The notes below the pieces were generated by a model. That model saw only the letters and a list, made by a program, of their open reading frames with translations. It did no database searches and had not been told where the DNA came from. 59,153 bases of DNA from a virus: positions 1-59,153 of the IMG/VR virus record IMGVR_UViG_3300017917_002520. One strand, given 5' to 3'. Positions 44,287 through 51,541 of the stretch are shown here, one piece after another. The position numbers were made by a program, and so were the translations under genes. How positions within the stretch are numbered: the first letter of the stretch is position 1; the number at the start of each line of letters is the position of its first letter.

Positions 44287-45576
44287 TTATTTAGGTCTCG
44301 ATATACCTAAACTCCCCAAGAAATCATCTAAACCATCGTCATCGTCCTCATCTGAGTCAATTCCTTCTTCTTCTTTATAATTTTCAAATTCTTCTTTCAT
44401 TTGTATCGCCTCTCTCATAATTTCGTTAAATTTTGCAGTAGCTTTTGCAACTTTTGACGAATCCTCAGAGATTGCGTTTCCAATGATTTCTAAAAATTCT
44501 TGTGGTTCAATTTGGTATAACACAGTATGAAACCAGTTTATCAAACCTTTATTTTCAGGTTCGTACATTTTATCAGGTAATGCAAATCGAATTCTTTCCA
44601 CAATTTCAGGTCCAATTCTCAATTGCATCGGTTCATTTGCTAAAGTATCTGTTTGACCCATAACTCGTTGAGCCATCTCAGGGTCTTTAGGTAAACCATG
44701 TCTACCTTTAGCCTCTTCTAAACCTTTAATAATTTCATGACATAATATAGGAAAAATTAAACCTTGTGCGACAATAACGGTGTCAGGTCTTTCTTCACCT
44801 TCTTCATCACCGCCTTCTTCGTCGTTGTCTTTTAATTTTACTTTTCCAGCAACTCCTTGACCTGTTTGACTCATCATTTCAATCATTTGTTCCATACTGA
44901 AATATAAGAAGTCATTAATTGCCATTATACCTAAATAATCTCTATATAATGTCGGGTCAATCGCGTCCAATCTTTCTTTAATTTCCGGTTTTTGGAATAT
45001 ATAGTGACCTTTTTTTGCAGCCCCTTGAATAAGAGCATTGATGATATTTCTTTTATGTTTTTCTAATTCAAAAATTTCATCGTCAGTTAAATCTTCGATA
45101 TCGAAAGAAGGTATTTCTAATTCTTCTTCTTCCTCATCTTCTTCTTCTTCCTCATCATCAGGACTCATTCTAAAATCAGAAGTATCAATACCTTGACCTA
45201 AAATCGCCTCAATCTCGTACCAATCAGCAGGAACTTCAGCTTCATCTAAAGATGCTTCAATCGCCAATTGTTCAAGTTCTTCTTTATGAGCCGATTCAAT
45301 TCTCATGATATTAGGTAATCGTCTCATCATTTCTTGAAATACCATACCTTGAACTTGTTGAGAACTTAAATCCTCAATACCTGTAACTTCACTCAATTTT
45401 TCCGCGACTTTTTGAAATCGATTACTAACTAATCTTTGTACATCAGCCTCTTTCTTTTTCATTGCGGGGTTTTGAGCATATAGATTTTCAGGACTAGCCA
45501 ACTTTCTTTCCAAATTTGGGTCCATTCTTTCAGGTCTATTCCCGTAATCTAATTGTTCTTTTATTTTCTTTGCCAT
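44287..45576 (-). CDS. Acidic hypothetical in head operon
   Basis: 429 residues. It has helical segments, an acidic run of about 20 Glu/Asp near residue 140 (DDEEEEEDEEEEELEIPSF), a hydrophobic helix (LYRDYLGIMAINDFLYFSME), and an acidic tail (DSDEDDDDGLDDFLGSLG). No known motif. It lies between the terminase and the 45579-46463 gene, two bases from the latter. Small terminase or internal head protein are possible guesses, neither supported by sequence. Confidence 0.65.
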   Translation of the reverse strand: MAKKIKEQLDYGNRPERMDPNLERKLASPENLYAQNPAMKKKEADVQRLVSNRFQKVAEKLSEVTGIEDLSSQQVQGMVFQEMMRRLPNIMRIESAHKEELEQLAIEASLDEAEVPADWYEIEAILGQGIDTSDFRMSPDDEEEEEDEEEEELEIPSFDIEDLTDDEIFELEKHKRNIINALIQGAAKKGHYIFQKPEIKERLDAIDPTLYRDYLGIMAINDFLYFSMEQMIEMMSQTGQGVAGKVKLKDNDEEGGDEEGEERPDTVIVAQGLIFPILCHEIIKGLEEAKGRHGLPKDPEMAQRVMGQTDTLANEPMQLRIGPEIVERIRFALPDKMYEPENKGLINWFHTVLYQIEPQEFLEIIGNAISEDSSKVAKATAKFNEIMREAIQMKEEFENYKEEEGIDSDEDDDDGLDDFLGSLGISRPK

Positions 45577-45578
45577 TA

Positions 45579-46463
45579 TTATTTGTTTAATATATTCATA
45601 ATTACATCTAAAACCTTGTCTTTAGCGTCTTCCGGAGAAATTTTAGTTTCTTTCTTCGCCTTAGGTTTTGGATTTACTCCCGGATTAGGATTTTTTCCCG
45701 GATGCGCAGGCCTCTTTCCAGGTGTTGGTTTTGTTCCCGGTTTAGTAGTTGGTGCCGGTTTTGTTGGTGCTACTGCAGGTTCTGCCTCGTTTAAATAATT
45801 CATAAGTTCCTTTTTTGTGATTTTTGGTGGTAAATTTCTTTCCACAATTTTAGTAATTTCATTTTCAAGGAACAAAGATAAAGGATTTTTTCCTTCTTTC
45901 AAAGATTTTTTTACATCTTTTACACATCTTTCGTATTTATTATTTTCTTTCGCACTCCATAAGTGTCTTTCTCGAGTACCAAATTCTTTACCTAACTGAG
46001 CTGTACATATAGCCCAAGGATTATCCTCATTTTTTTTCTTTCCTTCGGACATTCCCATCATATTTCTATCATCATCAGAATCATCATCCATACCATCCGG
46101 AGCCATGTCATTAGCCATGTGAGGGGCGTCTTGACCTGTAACTGATTGTAATGCATCAGCACCTAATGCATTTTGATTTGTAACATCATCAGTTTCAGTT
46201 TCTTTAACTTCCCCTTCCGCAGCAGTTGCAATAACTTCTTTAGTATTTGGGTCTTGTCTAACAGAATACCCTTTTGGATTAGGAGGTAAACTACCACCTT
46301 TTGGACCCACTTTATATGTTTTTTTTGACGGTACTTCACTAACTTGTTCACTAACCACAAGTTTTGAATGTAAAACATCTATTTGAGATTCAGTTAACTT
46401 GGCAACTGTTTTAGAAGTTAATCCTTTCTCAATTAATTCTAACGCTTTAATGTTAATTTTCAT
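45579..46463 (-). CDS. Tag-like head operon protein with NPWAICTAQ module
   Basis: About 294 residues from ATG 46463; the track start at 46481 adds six. Residues 1-40 form a helical leader (KALELIEKGLTSKTVAKLTE) containing LTES, related to the LTESDL tag. The middle has an acidic linker, then NPWAICTAQLGKEFGTRERH and KYERCVKDVKKSL, a Cys-containing module I have seen in other phage head proteins. A Lys/Pro/Gly-rich segment and a short helix end it. Overlaps the next gene upstream. Confidence 0.6.
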   Translation of the reverse strand: MKINIKALELIEKGLTSKTVAKLTESQIDVLHSKLVVSEQVSEVPSKKTYKVGPKGGSLPPNPKGYSVRQDPNTKEVIATAAEGEVKETETDDVTNQNALGADALQSVTGQDAPHMANDMAPDGMDDDSDDDRNMMGMSEGKKKNEDNPWAICTAQLGKEFGTRERHLWSAKENNKYERCVKDVKKSLKEGKNPLSLFLENEITKIVERNLPPKITKKELMNYLNEAEPAVAPTKPAPTTKPGTKPTPGKRPAHPGKNPNPGVNPKPKAKKETKISPEDAKDKVLDVIMNILNK

Positions 46464-46845
46464 ATACAACTTTCTTTTCAAATTCTAATACCAAATCTCT
46501 TTCATAGAGTTTGTCTTTTATTTCTTGTTCGGGAGTTCCAAATCTGAACACCATTCTCTTTTGATTTTCATCATCACTTTCCCACGCTAAGGCAATAACA
46601 TCATCAATTGCATCTACCATGGAAAAAAAATCGGAGTTTTGAATCAATTCCAATTTTACATCAGTATCTCTCAAAACTCCTACTTTTTTAATATATTTTA
46701 ATTCCGGTGGTTGAGGATATCCATTAGATGGTTTATTATCCCACGATTCACCCCACACATCCAATTTATCTGAGAATATGAATTCGTAAAGATTATCACC
46801 TTTATAGTTAGGTCCTAAACCATTTACGTAAATCAAATAACTCAT
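46453..46845 (-). CDS. Hypothetical head operon protein
   Basis: 130 residues, compact alpha/beta: YLIYVNGLGPNYKGDNLYEF, then WDNKPSNGYPQPPELKYIKK, and DAIDDVIALAWESDD. It overlaps its neighbours by several bases on both sides, so it is translated with them. I recall similar proteins in other T4-type phages near the terminase gene. Function unknown. Confidence 0.65.
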   Translation of the reverse strand: MSYLIYVNGLGPNYKGDNLYEFIFSDKLDVWGESWDNKPSNGYPQPPELKYIKKVGVLRDTDVKLELIQNSDFFSMVDAIDDVIALAWESDDENQKRMVFRFGTPEQEIKDKLYERDLVLEFEKKVVYEN

Positions 46846-48152
46846 AACAATAAACCTTCTGGTGTAATTTTTACTTCTTTACCTTTATTTTCAAACACTA
46901 AATTATTTTTGTTAGTTTTTCCAATAATTTTAGCATCTTTATTTTCTTCTAAAAATTTTTGAGAAGCCAATTCTTGTTCAATACTTTCAGTTAATTTAAC
47001 AACTGATTTCATTTTTTGTCTAACCTCAGAAATATTTTTAGTTCTTTTTTCAGTATTTTTTTGTTTTGACTCTAAAATTTCTTTTTTAGAAATCTCAAAA
47101 TATTTTGATAAGACTTTATCCACTTTTGATTCACTGAAGATACTATCTAAGATTGCTCCGTTCCCATAATCACCAAATTTCTTCATTGATTTTTTTGGTT
47201 CATAAGACATTTCAAATTCATCAAATTCTAAATCATCCGGGTTTACTTCATCAACATCGTCATACATAAAACCTTCTTCAAATTCACTTTCAACCGGAAT
47301 ATCCATGTCAGCTTGAATATCTTCAACTTCACTATCGTCAGTTAAATCTTCACCGTCCATGTCATCACCACCTAAATCTTCAGATTCTTCATCAAATTTT
47401 GCCAAAATATCTTCTTTATCTTCTTCAGTTAATTCTGTCAAATCAAATGATGATAATACCATATTGATTACATATTTAATATCTTCAGAAGTCATACCTT
47501 CTTTAGAATCTAATGTTCTAATTTTTTGAGTTAATTTACCTGTTAATTTTTGAATAGTTTTGAAAGTAACATTTTCATCAGAATCCGTATCAACTTCAGT
47601 ATCAACATCAACTTCAGTATCAACTTCAGTATCTAAGTCATCTCCACCCATATCGTCAAGACCTAAATCATCTCCACCCATATCATCCATTGGTGATGGT
47701 GGTAATTCCGGAGATGGGACTGCTGGTGGTGCTGAAGGAATATCAACAGGTGATGGTGCCTCTACTTTAGGTTTTGGTGTTTTTAATGTGTATTTTGTTT
47801 GTTCACCAAAAAGTGCAGTACCTTCTTCATTTTCATTAATTCTGTTCAATTCACCAGCGACTAAATTCAATCTTTTTAATGCTTGTGAATATGATGAATA
47901 ATATTTTCTATTTTTCATCGGCTCAATATATTCTGTTTCACCTTCAGTCAAAGTTCTTTTTATAATATAACCTTGTCTTTCTTTAACAATTTCATATTTG
48001 TTTCCGTCAGCAAGACCAACCGAATATTCAGATTTTGCGGTTTCATTTATTCTATTAGGAATAACTTCGTTAAAACGAGCAATTTCCATAATTCTTTTAA
48101 GTTTGTCTTCCCCTGTTAGTTTTTCACTACCAATTGGTCTTAAATCTCCCAT
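46842..48152 (-). CDS. Acidic repeat-containing head operon protein
   Basis: 436 residues. The N-terminal part has helices and a small beta unit (SVGLADGNKYEIVKERQGYI). A Pro-rich linker (SPVDIPSAPPAVPSPELPPS) leads into acidic repeats DDMGGDDLGLDD and DTEVD units, then a helical region and another acidic block. The C-terminus contains VVKLTESIEQEL. This make-up (acid repeats, Pro linkers) fits an internal scaffold-like protein. Overlaps the next gene by four bases. Confidence 0.6.
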   Translation of the reverse strand: MGDLRPIGSEKLTGEDKLKRIMEIARFNEVIPNRINETAKSEYSVGLADGNKYEIVKERQGYIIKRTLTEGETEYIEPMKNRKYYSSYSQALKRLNLVAGELNRINENEEGTALFGEQTKYTLKTPKPKVEAPSPVDIPSAPPAVPSPELPPSPMDDMGGDDLGLDDMGGDDLDTEVDTEVDVDTEVDTDSDENVTFKTIQKLTGKLTQKIRTLDSKEGMTSEDIKYVINMVLSSFDLTELTEEDKEDILAKFDEESEDLGGDDMDGEDLTDDSEVEDIQADMDIPVESEFEEGFMYDDVDEVNPDDLEFDEFEMSYEPKKSMKKFGDYGNGAILDSIFSESKVDKVLSKYFEISKKEILESKQKNTEKRTKNISEVRQKMKSVVKLTESIEQELASQKFLEENKDAKIIGKTNKNNLVFENKGKEVKITPEGLLL

Positions 48153-48172
48153 TGTATATTAATTTAATTTTT

Positions 48173-48367
48173 TTAATTGTTTAGTCCATTAAATCCACCT
48201 AATGCAATAGCACTTAAGTCAGTAACAGTATTACCTGTAAGACCTGTTGAGGTTGAGATTGCAACTGGATGAGGTGCAACTGAACCTGCCGGTGCCGTCC
48301 CACCACTAAAATCACCCAATATTTCTATTGAATAATTATATTGAGTATTTGCGCTTACTTGAGCCAT
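48173..48367 (-). CDS. Small Gly/Ala/Thr-rich protein
   Basis: 64 residues: MAQVSANTQYNYSIEILGDF, then SGGTAPAGSVAPHPVAISTS. It is of low complexity, uncharged and probably extended, which fits a small capsid decoration or cement protein. It has a candidate late promoter 13 bases before its ATG. Function not recognised. Confidence 0.55.
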   Translation of the reverse strand: MAQVSANTQYNYSIEILGDFSGGTAPAGSVAPHPVAISTSTGLTGNTVTDLSAIALGGFNGLNN

Positions 48368-48380
48368 TTAATTTTTTATT

Positions 48381-48389
48381 TATAAATAT
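48381..48389 (-). promoter_or_regulatory. Candidate late-promoter element ATATTTATA
   Basis: ATATTTATA on the minus strand, 13 bases upstream of the ATG at 48367. Confidence 0.4.
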
Positions 48390-48422
48390 ATGATTATTAT
48401 GAATAATTAGTGTGAACAATAA

Positions 48423-49154
48423 CTATTCTTCTAATTTTCTCTCAACAGAAAGTTCTTTATCGGTCCCTTTATTAATTGCGTCGAATAGTTTTTGAATGTG
48501 TTCAGACCTTCTAAGATATTTGAAAACTAAATTTTCATAGGACAATTCACCGTCTCCTTCTAATCCGGATTGTCTATATTTTTTTAATTTATCTTTAAGT
48601 TGTTCCAATTTTTTAACATCACCTTCTTCAACCGCTTTATCAATTTTTTCCACCCAATTTTGGATTTTATCTTCAAGGACTTTTTTATCAATATCTAATT
48701 TTGCTTTTTTTGGTATATTAATCCATGAGTTATTCATAACAGAATATACTCCCGAACTTACATGAGGTTCTTCAGCATCTTGAGCATATAACTCCACATC
48801 ATATCCAAAAATTTTAATATTGTGTTTGTCGTTAAAAACTTGTTTTTTTAAATTGAACAATTCTTTATATAATTCATCTTCATCTCCGTATTCATCCATA
48901 TCAACAACAATATGTAAATCAAAATCCGAAAACTCTGACCAATTAAAGTTAGATAATGAACCAGTTAGAATAACATCTTCAACAAATACATCATCACCCA
49001 AATATTCAATGAACTCATCAGCAATACGCTCAAGAGCTTTTCTCACCTTGGGAACCATGACAGATTTTTTTGGATTATCCGGATTTTCCCAAACTTTAGG
49101 ATTAAGGGTTGGTTTGATAGTAAAACTATCTATTATTTGTTGTAATTTACTCAT
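48423..49154 (-). CDS. Nucleotidyltransferase-fold protein
   Basis: 243 residues. Residues about 60-125 hold the polymerase-beta nucleotidyltransferase signature: LTGSLSNFNWSEFSDFDLHI (G-S then S-D-x-D) and a third acidic residue at YDVELYAQD. The C-terminal half is helical (IQNWVEKIDKAVEEGDVKKL). Such proteins transfer a nucleotide to small molecules, RNA or protein. Its target here is unknown. It stands at the upstream end of the head operon, near a KTSC gene. Confidence 0.7.
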   Translation of the reverse strand: MSKLQQIIDSFTIKPTLNPKVWENPDNPKKSVMVPKVRKALERIADEFIEYLGDDVFVEDVILTGSLSNFNWSEFSDFDLHIVVDMDEYGDEDELYKELFNLKKQVFNDKHNIKIFGYDVELYAQDAEEPHVSSGVYSVMNNSWINIPKKAKLDIDKKVLEDKIQNWVEKIDKAVEEGDVKKLEQLKDKLKKYRQSGLEGDGELSYENLVFKYLRRSEHIQKLFDAINKGTDKELSVERKLEE

Positions 49155-49158
49155 TCTA

Positions 49159-49167
49159 ATAAATATT
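49159..49167 (-). promoter_or_regulatory. Candidate late-type element AATATTTAT (close to start)
   Basis: AATATTTAT on the minus strand, four bases before the ATG at 49154. Too close for a normal promoter unless the message is leaderless; low confidence. Confidence 0.2.
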
Positions 49168-49408
49168 ACAATTTCTTATACTTGAAGGTTTTTGAAATAT
49201 CACTAACGAAAAATTTTCCTTGTGATTCGGCCATTCTGAATTTTGTATAGATTTGATGAGGAACTTCCTCATATTCATACTTGAATCCATTGTTGAACTC
49301 GACAACTAATTTTTTTGTTTCTGTGTCGTATTCTGTTTTTTTAATATTTGAAGATTTTATTTCATTAATAATCTTCGTTCCTTTGATTTCCTCTTTAGTT
49401 ATTCCCAT
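49166..49408 (-). CDS. KTSC domain protein
   Basis: About 80 residues from ATG 49408, with a GTG just before it. VVEFNNGFKYEYEEVPHQIY and the earlier SSNIKKTEYD match the KTSC domain, a small beta domain (Lys-tRNA-synthetase-associated family) found alone in phages and bacteria. Exact role unknown. It overlaps the upstream gene by 14 bases. Confidence 0.75.
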   Translation of the reverse strand: MGITKEEIKGTKIINEIKSSNIKKTEYDTETKKLVVEFNNGFKYEYEEVPHQIYTKFRMAESQGKFFVSDISKTFKYKKL

Positions 49409-49697
49409 CACTTAATGGTGTTATATCGTTTATTTTTTCTAACACTGGTTGAATAAATTCCATAAATTCATTCGGCTCAACATTAAGACCTAAGTCCGTC
49501 ACTTGTTGAAACAATGACTTTTGTTCATACTTAAAATTATCGTATAATCTCATAAGTGTTGGAGTATAATATGGAGGATTCTCCAATTGATTCTCACTCC
49601 ATCCTTCTTCTTGGAAAAATTGTCTTAATTCCAAATACGCTTGAGATAATCGTTGTAATCCAACACTACCCGATAAAAATTTTTCAAATGGTTTCAT
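49395..49697 (-). CDS. Small helical hypothetical protein
   Basis: About 100 residues from ATG 49697; a longer hydrophobic N-terminus upstream is probably untranslated because it crosses the divergent promoter region. Helices: FEKFLSGSVGLQRLSQAYLE, LRQFFQEEGWSENQLENPPY. It diverges from the hydroxylase gene at 49714. Function unknown. Confidence 0.6.
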   Translation of the reverse strand: MKPFEKFLSGSVGLQRLSQAYLELRQFFQEEGWSENQLENPPYYTPTLMRLYDNFKYEQKSLFQQVTDLGLNVEPNEFMEFIQPVLEKINDITPLSDGNN

Positions 49698-49713
49698 ATT
49701 TATAAATATACCT

Positions 49714-50262
49714 ATGAACACAACTGAAACATTTATTAAACACGGAGAATATAATATTGATAATATTTTAAAAATTATCAAGGATAATAATTTGGATTGG
49801 GATGAATTTACCGATAGACAAAAAAGGTTTAATACGGAACATGTTCACACAAAAACAATTCCAATCATTTTTGATAAAACTTTTAATTTCAATCATTTTG
49901 AATTAGTTCCGACAGACCATTACCCTTTATTTGTTGAAGAAATTTCTAATCTTGAGGAAATCATTAAATCAAATACCGGTGAAAATGGTAGGATAATGAG
50001 AGCTATTTTGGTTAAATTAACCGCAGGCAAATCAATAAGACCTCACAGAGACATTGTGGGGATAAGTTTAGTTGTGTGTAGAAGAATCCACATACCTATT
50101 CAAACTAATGAGAATTGTTTTTTTACCGTTGGTGATGATAAGAGGAATTTAAAAATAGGTGAGTTGTGGGAAATAAATAATGATAAACAATTACATTCAG
50201 TTGATAATTTAGGTAATGAAGATAGAATTCATTTAATTGTTGATTGGCATAAAATAGATTAA
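49714..50262 (+). CDS. Aspartyl/asparaginyl beta-hydroxylase-like 2OG oxygenase
   Basis: 182 residues. The iron-binding facial triad appears as PHRD (His...Asp) and HSVDN or RIHLI His near residue 160-175; RRIHIPIQTN is the conserved block that binds 2-oxoglutarate with Arg. GELWEINNDKQLHSVDN is a hallmark block of this family. It would hydroxylate Asp/Asn residues of a protein or an amino-acid-like substrate using oxygen and iron. It directly precedes the sulfotransferase gene. Confidence 0.82.
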   Translation: MNTTETFIKHGEYNIDNILKIIKDNNLDWDEFTDRQKRFNTEHVHTKTIPIIFDKTFNFNHFELVPTDHYPLFVEEISNLEEIIKSNTGENGRIMRAILVKLTAGKSIRPHRDIVGISLVVCRRIHIPIQTNENCFFTVGDDKRNLKIGELWEINNDKQLHSVDNLGNEDRIHLIVDWHKID

Positions 50263-50268
50263 ACGATT

Positions 50269-50937
50269 ATGGTATCAAAAGAATTAAAATTAATATTTTT
50301 ACAACCACCCAAAACGGCATCAAGGTCTTTAAATAATTGTCTTGTAAATAATGGGTTTATAATGTCATATCAATCTGAAAAATATCCGGTTTATAAAATT
50401 CATTTAAAATTAGACGAAATAGTTGAAAAATATGAGATAGAATCTCTTGATGGGTATAAAGTAATTCAAATCACACGAAACCCATATGATAAATTCATAT
50501 CAAGTTATTATCATCAAATAAGAATTTTTGAAAAACCGGAGTTCCAAGGTCATATCCCAATTAGTGGTTATACTTTTGATGAATTTTTAATTCATTTAAA
50601 TTCAACAATAAAATCAGAAAATTTTATTGAGTCATTTTACGGTAATCCCGATTACATTAATTATGTGATTTCAAATAAACCAACATGGGGAGGTTCAAGG
50701 TTTTATCATACACAAACTAGTTGGAAAAATATGGATTGTGATTTTTATCATTTCAAATTAGAAAACCTTGTTAATGATATAACACCTCTTAATAACTTAA
50801 TTGGTCTAAATCTCCCACCTTTGGAATCAATTAACTCCAATCCATTAGAAATAGATTACGAACAACATAAAACAGAAACAAATAAACAAATAATTAAAAA
50901 CTTGTTTTTAGAAGATTTTATAAATTTTTCATACTAA
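50269..50937 (+). CDS. Sulfotransferase (PAPS-dependent)
   Basis: 222 residues. The 5'-phosphosulfate loop is FLQPPKTASRSLNN (residues 10-23). The 3'-phosphate site is ITRNPYDKFISSYYHQI. WGGSRFYHTQTSWKN and FYHFKLENLVND are later family blocks. It would move sulfate from PAPS to a hydroxyl of a carbohydrate, the usual job of this class. Its position six bases after the hydroxylase gene suggests a joint modification of a phage or host glycan or protein. Confidence 0.82.
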   Translation: MVSKELKLIFLQPPKTASRSLNNCLVNNGFIMSYQSEKYPVYKIHLKLDEIVEKYEIESLDGYKVIQITRNPYDKFISSYYHQIRIFEKPEFQGHIPISGYTFDEFLIHLNSTIKSENFIESFYGNPDYINYVISNKPTWGGSRFYHTQTSWKNMDCDFYHFKLENLVNDITPLNNLIGLNLPPLESINSNPLEIDYEQHKTETNKQIIKNLFLEDFINFSY

Positions 50938-50970
50938 TAAAAAACCCCACCGATTGGATGGGGTTTTATT
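50938..50970. terminator. Bidirectional terminator
   Basis: AAAACCCCA / TGGGGTTTT stem with flanking A- and T-runs, between the convergent sulfotransferase and UVR genes. Confidence 0.85.
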
Positions 50971-51357
50971 TTACTTTCTTAATTCTTTCAATTGGTCTCG
51001 AAGTTCAATTGATTTTTCGAAATTTTGGTCTTTAATGGATTGTTTCAATTCTTCTTTCAATTCTTCAATTTGTTTTTGATTGGTTTCAAATTTTTTGATT
51101 TTATCTCTTAATTCAACCGCCATTTCAAAATCTTCATTTTCAATTGCAATCTCCAATTGTTTTTCTAATGATTTTACTCCCGATGGTTTTTTAGTTCCGA
51201 ATGGTTTACTACCTCTATAATAAGTTGTTATTCTTGTTGTACCATCTTCGGATACTTTAGTTTGTGATTTCCATTCCCCTAAACGAGAATCGAACTGAGC
51301 AAACATTTCATCAAACGCTCTTAAGATGTCATTAAAGTTTTTTTCGTTTCCAAACAT
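50971..51357 (-). CDS. UVR-motif protein, possible Clp adaptor
   Basis: 128 residues. Two UVR motifs stand in tandem at the C-terminus: LEIAIENEDFEMAVELRDKI and LKQSIKDQNFEKSIELRDQL. The N-terminus is a short helical region plus a Thr/Arg-rich strand pair. UVR motifs occur in UvrB/UvrC and also in McsA, an adaptor of the ClpC chaperone. It is divergent from the ClpC-type gene, which itself contains a UVR-like segment. A role as ClpC partner is an inference from that pairing. Confidence 0.65.
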   Translation of the reverse strand: MFGNEKNFNDILRAFDEMFAQFDSRLGEWKSQTKVSEDGTTRITTYYRGSKPFGTKKPSGVKSLEKQLEIAIENEDFEMAVELRDKIKKFETNQKQIEELKEELKQSIKDQNFEKSIELRDQLKELRK

Positions 51358-51388
51358 AATTTTATTTTTTTATATCAAATTTATTTTA

Positions 51389-51396
51389 TACCTTTG
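51389..51396 (+). promoter_or_regulatory. Possible -7 box TACCTTTG
   Basis: Fits TAnnTTTG, but there is no clear TTTG 19 bases upstream (TTTT instead). It precedes the repeats in the clpC leader; low confidence. Confidence 0.35.
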
Positions 51397-51426
51397 TACC
51401 ATTCAAATAATATACCATTCAAATAA
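51397..51426. repeat. 14-bp direct repeat in the ClpC upstream region
   Basis: TACCATTCAAATAA occurs at 51397-51410 and again at 51413-51426, a 16-base period. It directly follows the weak TACCTTTG box and could be an operator. Confidence 0.55.
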
Positions 51427-51449
51427 ATATGTCAACATATATGACATTA

Positions 51450-51476
51450 TGTCAGTAATAAAAAAATTTACTGACA
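51450..51476. repeat. Perfect 9-bp inverted repeat upstream of ClpC gene
   Basis: TGTCAGTAA at 51450-51458 and TTACTGACA at 51468-51476, with a nine-base A/T spacer. It lies just upstream of the promoter at 51490, where a repressor or activator could bind. A 20-residue frame at 51449-51511 overlaps it and is probably not translated. Confidence 0.5.
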
Positions 51477-51489
51477 ATTTGTCTAAAAA

Positions 51490-51521
51490 TTTGGATAAGA
51501 ATAAAATTTGATAGACCTTTG
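51490..51521 (+). promoter_or_regulatory. Bacteroidetes-type promoter of the ClpC gene
   Basis: TTTG at 51490-51493 and GACCTTTG at 51514-51521 (one mismatch to TAnnTTTG), spaced 20 bases, followed by the ATG at 51542. Confidence 0.5.
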
Positions 51522-51541
51522 TAAAATAAAATTAGAAAATT

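Noticed and set aside
47560-47901. Ser/Val/Thr-rich plus-strand frame
   Set aside because: Antisense shadow of the acidic repeats in the 46842-48152 gene.
51449-51511. Twenty-residue frame starting MSVIKKFTDN in the ClpC leader
   Set aside because: It overlaps the inverted repeat and promoter; no support for translation.
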